The position numbers and the translations under genes were made by a program. The notes under the pieces are model-generated. The model was not told where the DNA came from, made no database searches, and was given only the letters and a program-made list of their open reading frames with translations. From contig OY762936.1 in assembly GCA_963666935.1 (NCBI GenBank), forward strand, positions 1,240,001 through 1,304,000: a stretch of DNA of 64,000 nt. Reading direction: 5' to 3'. The first letter of the stretch is position 1. Every line of letters begins with the position of its first letter. Below, in pieces: positions 26,294 through 34,786 of this stretch. This DNA comes from G963666935 sp963666935. Its GTDB lineage: Bacteria > Bacillota > Clostridia > Christensenellales > CAG-138.

Positions 26294-26581
26294 ATGAAAG
26301 ATAATAACCTTGGTAAGTTTATGTCCTCTGTAAAGGTGGGACCTAAAGGGCAGATCGTGATCCCGAAGGAAGTCCGGGATATGTTGGGAATCGAGCCGGG
26401 GCATACCTTACTGTTGCTGGCCGATGAAAACCGGGGCATTGCCATCAACCGGCTGAGTTTTTTCAGCAAACTGGCAGATGCGGCGCTTTCGGCAACCCAG
26501 CCTTCTGTAATCCCGGAAGAACAGGCGGCACAAAAGTTCTTTTATGAGGAAGTAAAACGGCTGGGGGAGGAAAAGTTATGA
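26294..26581 (+). CDS. AbrB/SpoVT-type transcriptional regulator
   Basis: This is a 95-residue protein. The ATG at 26294 follows AAAGGGGGC. Residues about 10-50 form the swapped-hairpin DNA-binding domain (VGPKGQIVIPKEVRDMLGI). The C-terminal 45 residues are probably a short helical dimer arm. The stop overlaps the start of the ABC ATPase gene (ATGA), so regulator and exporter form one operon. Small AbrB regulators next to ABC exporters often control them, here most likely through the palindrome upstream. Confidence 0.9.
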   Translation: MKDNNLGKFMSSVKVGPKGQIVIPKEVRDMLGIEPGHTLLLLADENRGIAINRLSFFSKLADAALSATQPSVIPEEQAAQKFFYEEVKRLGEEKL

Positions 26582-27312
26582 TAGCCATCGCAACCAGAAA
26601 CCTGAAGAAAAAATACGGGAAAAAGATCGCCGTGGCGGATCTGAATTTGACGGTAGCGAAGGGGGAACTGCTTTCTCTGCTAGGTATCAATGGCGCTGGG
26701 AAAACCACGACCATCAAGATGCTTTCCTGCCTGGTCCGACCCACGGAAGGAGATGCGGAGCTGCTGGGAGACAGTATCTTGAATAACCCGCAGGCGGTTA
26801 AGGCGAAAATTAATGTCTCCCCACAGGAGACGGCGGTAGCACCCAACCTGACGGTGCGGGAAAACCTTATGACCATAGCGGAGATCTACGGTTATGACAA
26901 GGAAGAGGCAGGGCGCCGGGCAAAAAATATGATGGAGAAATTCGGGTTGGATGAGGTGGATAAAAGCAGGGCAAAAACCCTTTCGGGGGGTTATATGCGG
27001 CGGTTGAGCATTGCCATGGCGCTCATTACGGATCCGAAGATTTTGTTTCTGGATGAACCCACGCTTGGGCTGGATGTGATCGCTCGACGAGAACTGTGGC
27101 GTCTCCTGCGGGAACTCAAAGGGAAGATGACCATTATCCTGACGACCCACTATATGGAAGAGGCGGAGGCCCTTTCCGACCGGATCGCCGTGCTGTCCAA
27201 GGGCAGGCTGGTGGCGGTTGGTACGGCGCAGGAGCTTTTGGAAAAGACAGGCACGGGCAATATTGAGGACGCGTTTATCGCCCTATCAGGAGAAGGGGGG
27301 AAGGGAATATGA
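26578..27312 (+). CDS. ABC transporter ATP-binding protein
   Basis: This is a 244-residue ATPase of the NatA/ABC-2 exporter group. Walker A is GINGAGKT near residues 36-43, the signature LSGGYMRR near 138-145, Walker B ILFLDEPTLGLD near 156-167, and the switch histidine lies in TTHYMEEAE. It overlaps both neighbours by 4 nt. It pairs with the permease at 27309. The transported substrate is unknown. Confidence 0.93.
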   Translation: MIAIATRNLKKKYGKKIAVADLNLTVAKGELLSLLGINGAGKTTTIKMLSCLVRPTEGDAELLGDSILNNPQAVKAKINVSPQETAVAPNLTVRENLMTIAEIYGYDKEEAGRRAKNMMEKFGLDEVDKSRAKTLSGGYMRRLSIAMALITDPKILFLDEPTLGLDVIARRELWRLLRELKGKMTIILTTHYMEEAEALSDRIAVLSKGRLVAVGTAQELLEKTGTGNIEDAFIALSGEGGKGI

Positions 27313-28049
27313 GAAAAACGCATGCGTTCGCGTCTCGAAATTCTAAGGAGATCCTGCGGGATCCGCTGAATCTGGCATTTGGGTTGGGGTTTCCCTTGGT
27401 CGTTTTGTTGTTGCTCACTGCCATTCAAAGAAATATTCCGGTATCTCTTTTCGAGTTGGATCAGTTAACCCCGGGCATTGCGGTATTCGGGCTTTCGTTT
27501 GTGTCCCTATTTTCAGGTACCCTCATCGCCAAGGATCGGAGCACTTCCTTTTTGATGCGGCTGTTTTCCTCGCCGCTGACGGCGTCCAATTTTATATGGG
27601 GCTATATTTTACCGCTGCTGCCCATGGCCCTGTGCCAGAGCGCAATCTGTTTTCTGGTGGCGTTTGCTTTGGGGCTGCCGGTTACGGCGAATGCGGTGAT
27701 GGTGCTTGTGGTCCTGATCCCGGTAGCGGTGTTGTTTATCGCCATCGGGTTGCTGGCGGGGAGCATGCTGACAGATAAACAAGTGGGCGGCATCTGCGGG
27801 GCGCTACTTACAAACCTTACTGCTTGGCTTTCGGGCACCTGGTTTGATTTAAATCTGGTGGGCGGGGCATTTATGACCATCGCCTATGCGTTGCCCTTCG
27901 CTCATGCGGTGGATGCCGGAAAAGCAGCGTTAAGAGGTAATTTTCACGGGATTTTTCCGCATCTGTGGTGGGTAATTGGCTATGCAGCGGTCATCATGAT
28001 GCTGGCGGTTTTGGCCTTTGGCGGGAAGATGAAGAATGACGCGAAATAG
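27309..28049 (+). CDS. ABC-2-type exporter permease
   Basis: This is a 246-residue membrane protein with about six membrane segments. An amphipathic N-terminus (ASRNSKEILRDPLNLAFG) is typical of ABC-2 permeases. It overlaps the ATPase stop by 4 nt. The exporter appears complete with one permease, which would act as a homodimer. Confidence 0.9.
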   Translation: MRKTHAFASRNSKEILRDPLNLAFGLGFPLVVLLLLTAIQRNIPVSLFELDQLTPGIAVFGLSFVSLFSGTLIAKDRSTSFLMRLFSSPLTASNFIWGYILPLLPMALCQSAICFLVAFALGLPVTANAVMVLVVLIPVAVLFIAIGLLAGSMLTDKQVGGICGALLTNLTAWLSGTWFDLNLVGGAFMTIAYALPFAHAVDAGKAALRGNFHGIFPHLWWVIGYAAVIMMLAVLAFGGKMKNDAK

Positions 28050-28131
28050 GCATAAAAAAACGCGGCAAAAGAGCGCTGATCATTGAAATAGCGATATCAC
28101 AACCTTATATTCGACGAGGCAAAACAATTTA

Positions 28132-28743
28132 ATGAAATATGCAAAGAAAATACAGCCAACAGATAAAAACTTAAGCGAACGGATGATGAATGATGGATGG
28201 AAAAAAATAAAAGAGCCACCAAATTTATGGAGCGCAGTTCTGTTTTCAATGCCCATTGCTTTTTTCTTAGGTAGCATTAGTTTAGGGGTCGGTTATCTTC
28301 TAAACCCCTCATTATTTGACTTTTTAACAGTAGATTCGTTTGAAATTGTTGTTAACATCAACATAAAAACAGTACTGTACATTATTATATTGTTTGTATT
28401 CATGATGATTCACGAATTGATCCACGCAGTATGGATCCCGAATTTTTCAAAATCAGATAAGACTTATTTCGGAATCAACGGGTTGTTTGGCTTTGTTTTC
28501 ACAAGGGAGCCTTTAAAAAAGAGCCGCTTCATCCTTATATCGATTATGCCGTTTATCATCCTGTCCGTGATATTGCCGATGGTCCTTAATCTGTTTCAAT
28601 TGCTTAACGGATATACGATGTTCTTGTGTATGCTAAACGCAATGGGTTCGTGTGTGGACTTTTTTAATGCCATACTGATTGGCGTCCAAGTTCCAAATGG
28701 GAGAACGATTGTCAACAACGGGTTCGAAACCTATTACAAGTAA
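28132..28743 (+). CDS. DUF3267 putative membrane metalloprotease
   Basis: This is a 203-residue membrane protein with four or so membrane segments and the zinc motif HELIH near residues 93-97, following FVFMMIHELIHAVW. DUF3267 proteins are predicted site-2-like metalloproteases; substrates are unknown. The gene is AT-richer than its neighbours and has only a weak ribosome binding site, hinting at a separate origin. A strong terminator follows at 28763. Confidence 0.82.
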   Translation: MKYAKKIQPTDKNLSERMMNDGWKKIKEPPNLWSAVLFSMPIAFFLGSISLGVGYLLNPSLFDFLTVDSFEIVVNINIKTVLYIIILFVFMMIHELIHAVWIPNFSKSDKTYFGINGLFGFVFTREPLKKSRFILISIMPFIILSVILPMVLNLFQLLNGYTMFLCMLNAMGSCVDFFNAILIGVQVPNGRTIVNNGFETYYK

Positions 28744-28762
28744 CGAAAAGCAAGCAACATAA

Positions 28763-28807
28763 CAAGCGGCGGAAAGCGTACACTGCTTTCCGCCGCTTGC
28801 GTTTTTT
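28763..28807 (+). terminator. rho-independent terminator after the DUF3267 gene
   Basis: Perfect 15-bp arms at 28763-28777 and 28785-28799 enclose a 7-nt loop and are followed by a T-run from 28802. The stretch from here to 29049 holds no further gene, only upstream sequence of sigK. Confidence 0.9.
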
Positions 28808-29049
28808 CAGGTTGAAAATGATGCCGATCAATGGGGGCTCAGGGTTAAGCGGGACGTCGTCAGTCCGTTCTTCCATGCATATCACATCTCTTTATTCAGT
28901 TCTAGGATTGTTACGATTGGTATATAATATAAAATGCAACAAGTCAACAGATGGGTTACAATTTTTTTGTAAATAAAAATGCAAAGCCAAACACGGGCAT
29001 AATGTGTCGAAAAAAAGCATAGTCTGTTACTCCGAGGGGGTGAAGAACT

Positions 29050-29736
29050 ATGCTTTCACTGTTCCGTATCATAGGGGATATTTTCTTTTTTGCGGGATAT
29101 GTCAACGACGGCGGCTCGTTCCCGGAACCCTTGAGCCGGGAAGAGGAGGAGAGCTGCATACTGCGTCTGAAAAAGGGAGACCCGGAGGCGCGGCGGCTGC
29201 TTATCGAACACAATCTGCGACTGGTGGCCCATATCGCTAAAAAGTACACGAGTCCCAAGCGAGAGGCGGACGACATCATATCCATCGGCACCGTAGGGCT
29301 GATCAAGGCCGTTTCCACCTTCAATGTCACGCGGGGAAACACGCTGGCAACTTATGCGGCGCGGTGCATTGAAAACGAGATTCTCATGTCCCTGCGAGCA
29401 GAGAAAAAGCAGGCCGGCGAGGTATCCCTTTCAGAGCCAATCGGCAAGGATAAGGATGGGAATGAAATCTCTTTGGCGGAAGTGTTGGGGTCTGATCCGG
29501 AAGATATCTACCGGCGGGTGGAGCTCTCTATTGCGGGGGAGCAAATACGCAAACTTATGGAAACGATGCTTACGGAGCGGGAGCAGGTGGTGCTCGAGCT
29601 GCGGTATGGCCTTCGCGAGGGGCGGGTCCTGCCGCAGCGGGAAATCGCGAAAATACTGGGGATCTCACGCAGCTATGTAAGCCGTCTGGAGAAAAAGGCG
29701 TTGAAAAAACTGGATTGTGAGCTGCTCAAACTATAA
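29050..29736 (+). CDS. sigK: RNA polymerase sporulation sigma factor SigK
   Basis: This is a 228-residue sigma-70 family protein, the late mother-cell sigma factor. The hydrophobic N-terminus (LFRIIGDIFFFAGYV) resembles the pro-sequence removed on activation. Region 2 contains LIEHNLRLVAHIAKKY and DDIISIGTVGLIKAV, followed by LATYAARCIENEILMSLRAE. Region 4 ends in the helix-turn-helix EIAKILGISRSYVSRLEKKA. The gene is uninterrupted, so no skin-type element is present. The ATG is preceded by GAGGGGGTGAAG. It shows that the organism is a spore former or descends from one. Confidence 0.95.
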   Translation: MLSLFRIIGDIFFFAGYVNDGGSFPEPLSREEEESCILRLKKGDPEARRLLIEHNLRLVAHIAKKYTSPKREADDIISIGTVGLIKAVSTFNVTRGNTLATYAARCIENEILMSLRAEKKQAGEVSLSEPIGKDKDGNEISLAEVLGSDPEDIYRRVELSIAGEQIRKLMETMLTEREQVVLELRYGLREGRVLPQREIAKILGISRSYVSRLEKKALKKLDCELLKL

Positions 29737-29753
29737 TGAAATTTGTGTGATGG

Positions 29754-29789
29754 AAATAAAAAGACGGAGCCCGGCATCTGCCGGGCTCC
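29754..29789 (-). terminator. terminator of the class III aminotransferase gene
   Basis: Arms GGAGCCCGGC and GCCGGGCTCC (29766-29775 and 29780-29789) have a 4-nt loop. Reading the minus strand, a T-rich tail follows. On the plus strand the tail after the hairpin is poor, so its use for sigK is uncertain. Confidence 0.75.
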
Positions 29790-29814
29790 ACGCTGTTGTT
29801 AAAACCGTTAAAAC

Positions 29815-31170
29815 TTATTTGGAACACTTTGCGATAGCGGCCTCAAAGATTTTCAGGCCGGCTTCCGTCTGAGCGTCGGTCATAACCAAGGGTGCCAGGA
29901 AGCGGATCACGCTGCCGTGCTTGCCGGCGGATTCCACCAACAGGCCGTTCTTGGCGCATTCCTGAACGATGTCGGAAACCAGTTGGCTGGCGGGTTCCTT
30001 GCCGGCTTTGGTCTTAACGAACTCAATGCCGATCATGCTGCCCAGGCCGCGCGCGTCGCCTACGCACTCATATTTTTCTTTCCACTGCTCATATCTGCCG
30101 AGCACCTTCTTGCCGATTTCCAGTGCTCGCTCTCCCAGCTTATCCCGCTCCATGATCTCGATGATCTTAAGGGCGGAGGCACAGGCAAGGGGGTTGCCGC
30201 AGTAAGTGCCGCCGATAACGCCCACGGGTACGGATTCAATAATCTCTTCCCGGGCCACGATGGCGGAAATCGGAATACCGCCCGCAATGGACTTGGCGGT
30301 GCAGATAATATCCGGGGCTGCACCGGCTTCCTGCCAGTAGTTGGAAACGAACCATTTGCCGGAGCGGCACCAGCCGGACTGAACTTCGTCGGCGATGAAC
30401 ATGATGCCATAGTCGTCGCAGATCTTGCGAACTTTCTTTACCCATTCGATGGGTGCGCCGGCGAATCCGCCGTCGCCCAGGATGGGCTCAATGATGATGG
30501 CCGCGGTAGATTCAGGCAGCGTACTGTCTTCAAACCTGCGCTTCAGATCATCAATAAACCAGTCGATCTTTTCTTCATAGGTAAGACCTTCGGGTGCATG
30601 ATACATATAAGGATATTCCGCACGGGCAACGCCGTTCGGGAAGGGTCCCATGCCTCTGGCCAGTCCCTTTTTTGCGGAAAGCGCCATGGTCAGGTTGGTC
30701 CTGCCGTGGAATCCGGAAGTGAAGGCGATAATGTTGGGACGCTTGGTGAACGCCTTGGCGATCTTAATGGCGTTTTCCACGGATTCTGCGCCGCTGTTGG
30801 CGAAGAATGTACGCTTCTTTTCGCCGCGCACGGGAGCGATCGCGCTGATCTTTTCAGACAGTGCCACGTATCCTTCCTGGGTCATCATGTTAAACATGGC
30901 ATGGAAGTATTTGTCGGCCTGATCTTTAACCGCCTGAACGACTTCAGGGTGGGAGAAGCCGATGTTTAAAACACCGACGCCGCCGATCCAGTCGAGGAAA
31001 TAGTTGCCATCCAGGTCTTCAATCATGGCGCCTTCGCCCCGGGCGATGGTCACGGGATAGATGCACTTGATGGCGGAAGGAATGGTTTTTTCGCGCCGCG
31101 CGATGAGGGCCGCTGATTTGGGGCCGGGCAGCTGCGGCGTTACAATTTTTGGCAGTTCGTTTCTAAGCAT
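29815..31170 (-). CDS. class III PLP-dependent aminotransferase
   Basis: This is a 451-residue enzyme of the GabT/acetylornithine aminotransferase group. It shows FFANSGAESVENAIKIAK, TSGFHGRTNLTMALS, IIIEPILGDGG and FIADEVQSGWCRSG. The PLP lysine lies in CTAKSIAGGIPISA, and the end of the active site in GGTYCGNPLACASA. 4-Aminobutyrate or a related omega-amino acid is the likely donor, but specificity cannot be fixed. AGGAGG precedes the ATG on its strand, and TTTCAA/AGTTTA at 31262-31267 and 31239-31244 (read on the minus strand, 17-bp spacer) fit its promoter. Confidence 0.92.
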   Translation of the reverse strand: MLRNELPKIVTPQLPGPKSAALIARREKTIPSAIKCIYPVTIARGEGAMIEDLDGNYFLDWIGGVGVLNIGFSHPEVVQAVKDQADKYFHAMFNMMTQEGYVALSEKISAIAPVRGEKKRTFFANSGAESVENAIKIAKAFTKRPNIIAFTSGFHGRTNLTMALSAKKGLARGMGPFPNGVARAEYPYMYHAPEGLTYEEKIDWFIDDLKRRFEDSTLPESTAAIIIEPILGDGGFAGAPIEWVKKVRKICDDYGIMFIADEVQSGWCRSGKWFVSNYWQEAGAAPDIICTAKSIAGGIPISAIVAREEIIESVPVGVIGGTYCGNPLACASALKIIEIMERDKLGERALEIGKKVLGRYEQWKEKYECVGDARGLGSMIGIEFVKTKAGKEPASQLVSDIVQECAKNGLLVESAGKHGSVIRFLAPLVMTDAQTEAGLKIFEAAIAKCSK

Positions 31171-31476
31171 AAGAATGGAATCCTCCTTTGGATTAAATAA
31201 TTCAGTTTTTTATGAAGTTGCCTAAAATGGCAGTTATGAGTTTATCAGGATTTTCAACGTTTTTCAAGCTGGTGGTTCAAAAAAAGCCACTGCTGCTCAA
31301 AAAAGCCCATGTATTTATGGGAAAAACAGCACGCCCCGCTCTTTTCGCAAAAAAAACGAAGCAAATAGTAATGAAAAACTGAGAGACAAAGTTCGCAAGT
31401 GTTAAAGTCGGAAAAAACGGGATGTATGATGCTGTGGCTGTGGTACAATAAAAGAAATAAGTGTTTGGAGAATGAA

Positions 31477-32352
31477 ATGATTTATTTTGGGCCGGCGGGT
31501 AACAGCGACAGCTTTTATGCGCAGGGGCATGCCTCTACGGTGGAAATGCCAAAGTGGCTGTGGGAGCGCGGACTCAACGCGTTTGAATATTCCTTTGGCA
31601 GAGGCGTGCGGCTTTCGGAGGCAAAGGGAGCAGAGATCAGGAGGGAAGCGGAAGCCTGCGGAATTCGTCTCAGCGTCCATCTGCCGTATTTCGTGAATCT
31701 GGCGGTCACGGAGGAAGAAAAACGTCAAAAGAATATCGGCTACTTTGTAGAGTCCCTGCGCGTTGCGCGGGCCATGGGCGCCAGCCGGGCGGTGTTTCAC
31801 CCGGGGTCCGCTTGTGGAGGGGAGCGGGGTGAAATCCTCCTGGTGGCAACGGCCTTTTTCAAGGAAATATTGGCCATTTTGGATGAGCAGGGCCTTGGCG
31901 AGGTAACGCTCTGCCCGGAGACCATGGGGAAAATGAACCAGCTGGGAAACCTACAAGAGGTCGTCGCCCTGTGTCGGGTGGATGAGCGGGTTTGGCCGGC
32001 GGTGGATTTCGGGCATCTGCACTGCCGGGGTCTGGGGGCCATTAAGGGCAAGGAGGACTATGCGGCTATATTGGACGCGCTGGAAAACGGGGTGGGGAAA
32101 GAGCGGACCCGCACCATGCACGTTCACTTTTCCCGTATAGAATTCACGCGGGGCGGGGAGAAGATGCATCATACATTTGCCGATACCCAATACGGTCCGG
32201 AGTTTGCGCCTTTGGCGGAATTAACCGCACAGCGGGGTTATGAGCCGGTTTTTATCTGTGAATCCAGAGGAACCCAGGCGGAGGACGCTGTTTGCATGAG
32301 AAAACTGTACGAAACTGCCAGAAATAGCTTGTTGAACGGGCGGAGAATATGA
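31477..32352 (+). CDS. TIM-barrel metal-dependent protein, endonuclease IV-like
   Basis: This is a 291-residue protein. The ATG at 31477 follows TTGGAGA; earlier in-frame starts lack a site. The AP endonuclease 2/xylose isomerase-like barrel is visible through its metal ligands: HLPYF, VFHPGS, LCPETMGK, AVDFGHLH, MHVHFSRIE and FICESRG. Known members are endonuclease IV and sugar isomerases. The ordered ligands resemble the endonuclease IV side, but a housekeeping nfo would be closer in sequence, so the substrate stays open. Confidence 0.85.
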   Translation: MIYFGPAGNSDSFYAQGHASTVEMPKWLWERGLNAFEYSFGRGVRLSEAKGAEIRREAEACGIRLSVHLPYFVNLAVTEEEKRQKNIGYFVESLRVARAMGASRAVFHPGSACGGERGEILLVATAFFKEILAILDEQGLGEVTLCPETMGKMNQLGNLQEVVALCRVDERVWPAVDFGHLHCRGLGAIKGKEDYAAILDALENGVGKERTRTMHVHFSRIEFTRGGEKMHHTFADTQYGPEFAPLAELTAQRGYEPVFICESRGTQAEDAVCMRKLYETARNSLLNGRRI

Positions 32353-32433
32353 TACAATACGCTGTAGTATGCATGGACGGCACGAATAACCGATTTTCGT
32401 GTCATTATTAATAGCTTTGGAGGTAATCCCCAT

Positions 32434-32991
32434 ATGATTATGGCTGGCGATTTCAGGAAGGGCGTCACTGTGGAAATTGACGGGCAGGTGTGGTCCATTG
32501 CGGATTTTCAGCATGTTAAGCCCGGCAAAGGCGCTGCCTTTGTGCGCACCAGACTTAAGAATGTCATGACCGGCGCGGTGCTGGAGAAAACATTCAGTCC
32601 CACCGACAAATACGAAAAGGCACACATCGAAACAAAAGAGATGCAGTATCTTTATAACGACGGCGAACTCTATTACTTCATGGATACGGAAACCTTCGAG
32701 CAATTGCCTTTAAACCTTGAAAAGGTGGAAGAAGCCATCAACTTCATCGTCGAGAATGACAATGTCACAGTGCGCTTTTTTAAGGGCAATCCCTTCTCTG
32801 TGGACGCCCCCAATTTCGTGAACCTTACCATTACCGAGTGCGAGCCGGGCGTCCGCGGCGATACCGCCACTGGTGCGTCCAAGCCCGCTATGTTGGAAAC
32901 TGGCTACAAAATCAACGTGCCACTCTTTGTCAACGAGGGAGACAAAGTTCGAATCGACACGCGCACCGGCGAATATATGGAGCGCGTATAA
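32434..32991 (+). CDS. efp: translation elongation factor P
   Basis: This is a 185-residue protein of standard length with the three domains of EF-P, which rescues ribosomes stalled at polyproline. The KOW-like N-terminal domain has AGDFRKG and the modification-loop region VKPGKGAAFVR, with the lysine at the tip of the loop. The C-terminal OB domain ends in VRIDTRTGEYMERV. The start follows TTGGAGGTAATC. A TACAAT box at 32353-32358 may belong to its promoter. Confidence 0.96.
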   Translation: MIMAGDFRKGVTVEIDGQVWSIADFQHVKPGKGAAFVRTRLKNVMTGAVLEKTFSPTDKYEKAHIETKEMQYLYNDGELYYFMDTETFEQLPLNLEKVEEAINFIVENDNVTVRFFKGNPFSVDAPNFVNLTITECEPGVRGDTATGASKPAMLETGYKINVPLFVNEGDKVRIDTRTGEYMERV

Positions 32992-33023
32992 CAAATCCTA
33001 ATAAAAATGCAGGAGGTACAACC

Positions 33024-33401
33024 ATGGGTTACATGAAAGAAAAAGTCGCGTATCTGCGCGGTTTGGCTGAAGGTATGGAAATCGGCGGCGATCCACAAGG
33101 GAAACTCGTAAATGCCATCATTGCCGTTATGGATGAAATGGCGGATTCAGTTGACGATTTGGAAGTTGCCGCTCAGGAAGTGGATGAATGCCTGGACGAG
33201 CTTTACGAAGAAGTGGATAGCATCGAGGAAGATCTCTACGGCGATGAAGACGATGACGATGAGGACTTCGTGGAAATCGAATGCCCCAATTGTGGCGAAA
33301 CGGTCTATTTTGACCAGAGCATGCTGGAATCCGACGAGGATCTCATCTGCCCTAACTGCAACGAGCCCATTGTCCCCGCTTTCTCGGACGACGAAGAATA
33401 A
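33024..33401 (+). CDS. CD1247-type protein with zinc ribbon
   Basis: This is a 125-residue protein. The ATG at 33024 follows AGGAGG. The N-terminal 70 residues are helical and acidic (KVAYLRGLAEGMEI is typical of the clostridial CD1247 N-terminal domain). A run of Asp and Glu leads to a zinc ribbon with CPNC and CPNC about 23 residues apart. Its role is unknown; it sits after efp, a recurring neighbour in Clostridia. Confidence 0.82.
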   Translation: MGYMKEKVAYLRGLAEGMEIGGDPQGKLVNAIIAVMDEMADSVDDLEVAAQEVDECLDELYEEVDSIEEDLYGDEDDDDEDFVEIECPNCGETVYFDQSMLESDEDLICPNCNEPIVPAFSDDEE

Positions 33402-33474
33402 AGTTCTTACAGAAGTGAAGAATGTGCATTATAGGCGAAGGTTAAGGTGCGCATGAACAAAGAAGCCATTCTGC

Positions 33475-33507
33475 AGTGCCCCCGCCTATGCGGCGGAGGC
33501 ACTTTTG
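33475..33507 (+). terminator. terminator-like hairpin before plsY
   Basis: AGTGCC-c-CCGCC (33475-33486) pairs with GGCGG-a-GGCACT (33492-33503) around a 5-nt loop, followed by only a short T-run. It may reduce read-through from the zinc-ribbon gene into plsY. Confidence 0.6.
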
Positions 33508-33527
33508 CAGATAGCAAAGGGGGACGC

Positions 33528-34127
33528 ATGCCTGTTATAGTTAAATACATCCTGGCCGTGGTGCTGGGTTATTTTTGGGGCAACTTGCAGTTTGCGGTGA
33601 TCTTTTCTCGTATCATTCACAATGATGATGTGCGCAGGCACGGCAGCAGCAATGCTGGGGCCACAAACATGTTTCGCGTATACGGGGTGGGAGAGGGCGT
33701 TTTAACGTTTGTCGGGGACCTCGTCAAGGGCGCTGCGGGATACGGGGTCGGCTACGCTCTGGGCGGTGAGAATATGGCCTATACGGTGGTTCTGTCCCTG
33801 ATAATCGGCCATTGCTATCCCGTTCTTTTTAGCTTCAAGGGCGGTAAAGGCGCCGCGGCCATGCTGGGTTCGGTATGGATAGCCAATCCCATCTGGGCAA
33901 TTGTTGTCACGGTGTCCAGCATCGTCACGGTATTGATTACCGGCATCGTGTCTGCGGCCACACTGGTGGGTATCACGCTGTTTATGTTTATGGCTCTCAT
34001 CTGGGGCGAAGGTGTCTACATCAAGCTGGTGGTCGCGGCCATATGGCTTCTGATGATCTGGCGGCACCGGGATAACATCCGCCGCATGCTCAACGGAACG
34101 GAAAGTAAAGTGGGAAAAAGCAAGTAA
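33528..34127 (+). CDS. plsY: glycerol-3-phosphate acyltransferase PlsY
   Basis: This is a 199-residue membrane enzyme that moves the acyl group of acyl-phosphate onto glycerol-3-phosphate, the first step of phospholipid synthesis. The ATG at 33528 follows AAAGGGGGA. The family motifs are GSSNAGATNMFRVYG, GHCYPVLFSFKGGKGAAAMLG and a C-terminal WRHRDNIRRML. Five membrane segments are expected. One oddity is the N-terminal GYFWGNLQFAVIFSR where most members have G-S-I-P. Confidence 0.93.
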   Translation: MPVIVKYILAVVLGYFWGNLQFAVIFSRIIHNDDVRRHGSSNAGATNMFRVYGVGEGVLTFVGDLVKGAAGYGVGYALGGENMAYTVVLSLIIGHCYPVLFSFKGGKGAAAMLGSVWIANPIWAIVVTVSSIVTVLITGIVSAATLVGITLFMFMALIWGEGVYIKLVVAAIWLLMIWRHRDNIRRMLNGTESKVGKSK

Positions 34128-34141
34128 AGCAAAGTATATTT

Positions 34142-34172
34142 GACCGCAGCAATCGCTGCGGTCTTTTGTTTT
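34142..34172 (+). terminator. terminator after plsY
   Basis: GACCGCAGC (34142-34150) and GCTGCGGTC (34155-34163) with a 4-nt loop are followed by TTTTGTTTT. Confidence 0.92.
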
Positions 34173-34219
34173 GCGCCCAATCCATTAATAGTGGCTTTCT
34201 TATGAATAAATATGGCGCG

Positions 34220-34274
34220 AAAGTATATAAAAGTGGATGAAAGTGTTGCAAAGTGGTGAATAGAATGGTATAAT
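34220..34274 (+). promoter_or_regulatory. dcw promoter with four 10-bp-spaced MraZ boxes
   Basis: TTGCAA at 34246-34251 and TATAAT at 34269-34274 (17-bp spacer) form the promoter. AAAGTG repeats at 34230, 34240 and 34250, with AAAGTA at 34220, keep an exact 10-bp period and cover the -35 region. AAAGTG-type direct repeats with this period are the known MraZ operator in Mollicutes. MraZ is the first gene downstream, so autorepression of the division cluster is expected. Confidence 0.8.
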
Positions 34275-34339
34275 TACCCTAAAGATGGAGCAAGGGTGTC
34301 CGCGAGGCTGCGGAAGTGCGATTGAAGGAGGCATCCGCG

Positions 34340-34786
34340 TTGTTAATTGGTTCTTATGAGCATGGCGTGGACGCCAAAGGCCGGGTGTTTATACCGGCCA
34401 AGTGGCGCGAAGATCTGGGAGACACAATCATCCTCACCCGGGATCTGCTGGGAAGCGGGGAGAGTAAGTGTCTTTTCGGTATGTCGCTAGCTACGTGGAA
34501 TGAGATGTTGGAGCGCTTCAAGAAGGTGGCAATTTCCGATGTAAAGGCGCAAAACGCTATGCGGATGCTTTTCGCCAATGCCGGCGACTGCGAATTGGAC
34601 AAGCAGGGAAGGGCCCTAGTCGGCGCATCGCTTCGCAACTATGCGGGCATCGAGAAGGACGTGGTGCTGGTGGGCATGGGCAGCCGAATTGAGATTTGGA
34701 GCGCCGAACAGTGGAAGGCCCGCTGCGAGGCAGAGGATGAAATCAACGTGGAATCCCTCCATTATCTGACGGACCTTGGCATATGA
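34340..34786 (+). CDS. mraZ: transcriptional regulator MraZ
   Basis: This is a 148-residue protein with two AbrB-like domains. The TTG at 34340 follows AAGGAGG at normal distance and gives the family N-terminus (M/L)LIGSYEHGVDAKGR; upstream in-frame codons add foreign sequence. Each half carries a D-x-(K/Q)-GR motif (DAKGRVFIPAKW and DKQGRALVGASL). MraZ forms a ring that binds repeats in its own promoter. The stop overlaps rsmH by 4 nt. Confidence 0.95.
   Translation: MLIGSYEHGVDAKGRVFIPAKWREDLGDTIILTRDLLGSGESKCLFGMSLATWNEMLERFKKVAISDVKAQNAMRMLFANAGDCELDKQGRALVGASLRNYAGIEKDVVLVGMGSRIEIWSAEQWKARCEAEDEINVESLHYLTDLGI

Noticed and set aside
29050..29736. skin-type interruption of sigK
   Set aside because: The gene reads through without a break and no recombinase lies beside it.
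29917..30969. 350-codon open frame on the plus strand
   Set aside because: It lies wholly opposite the class III aminotransferase, whose motifs are complete; the product resembles no family.
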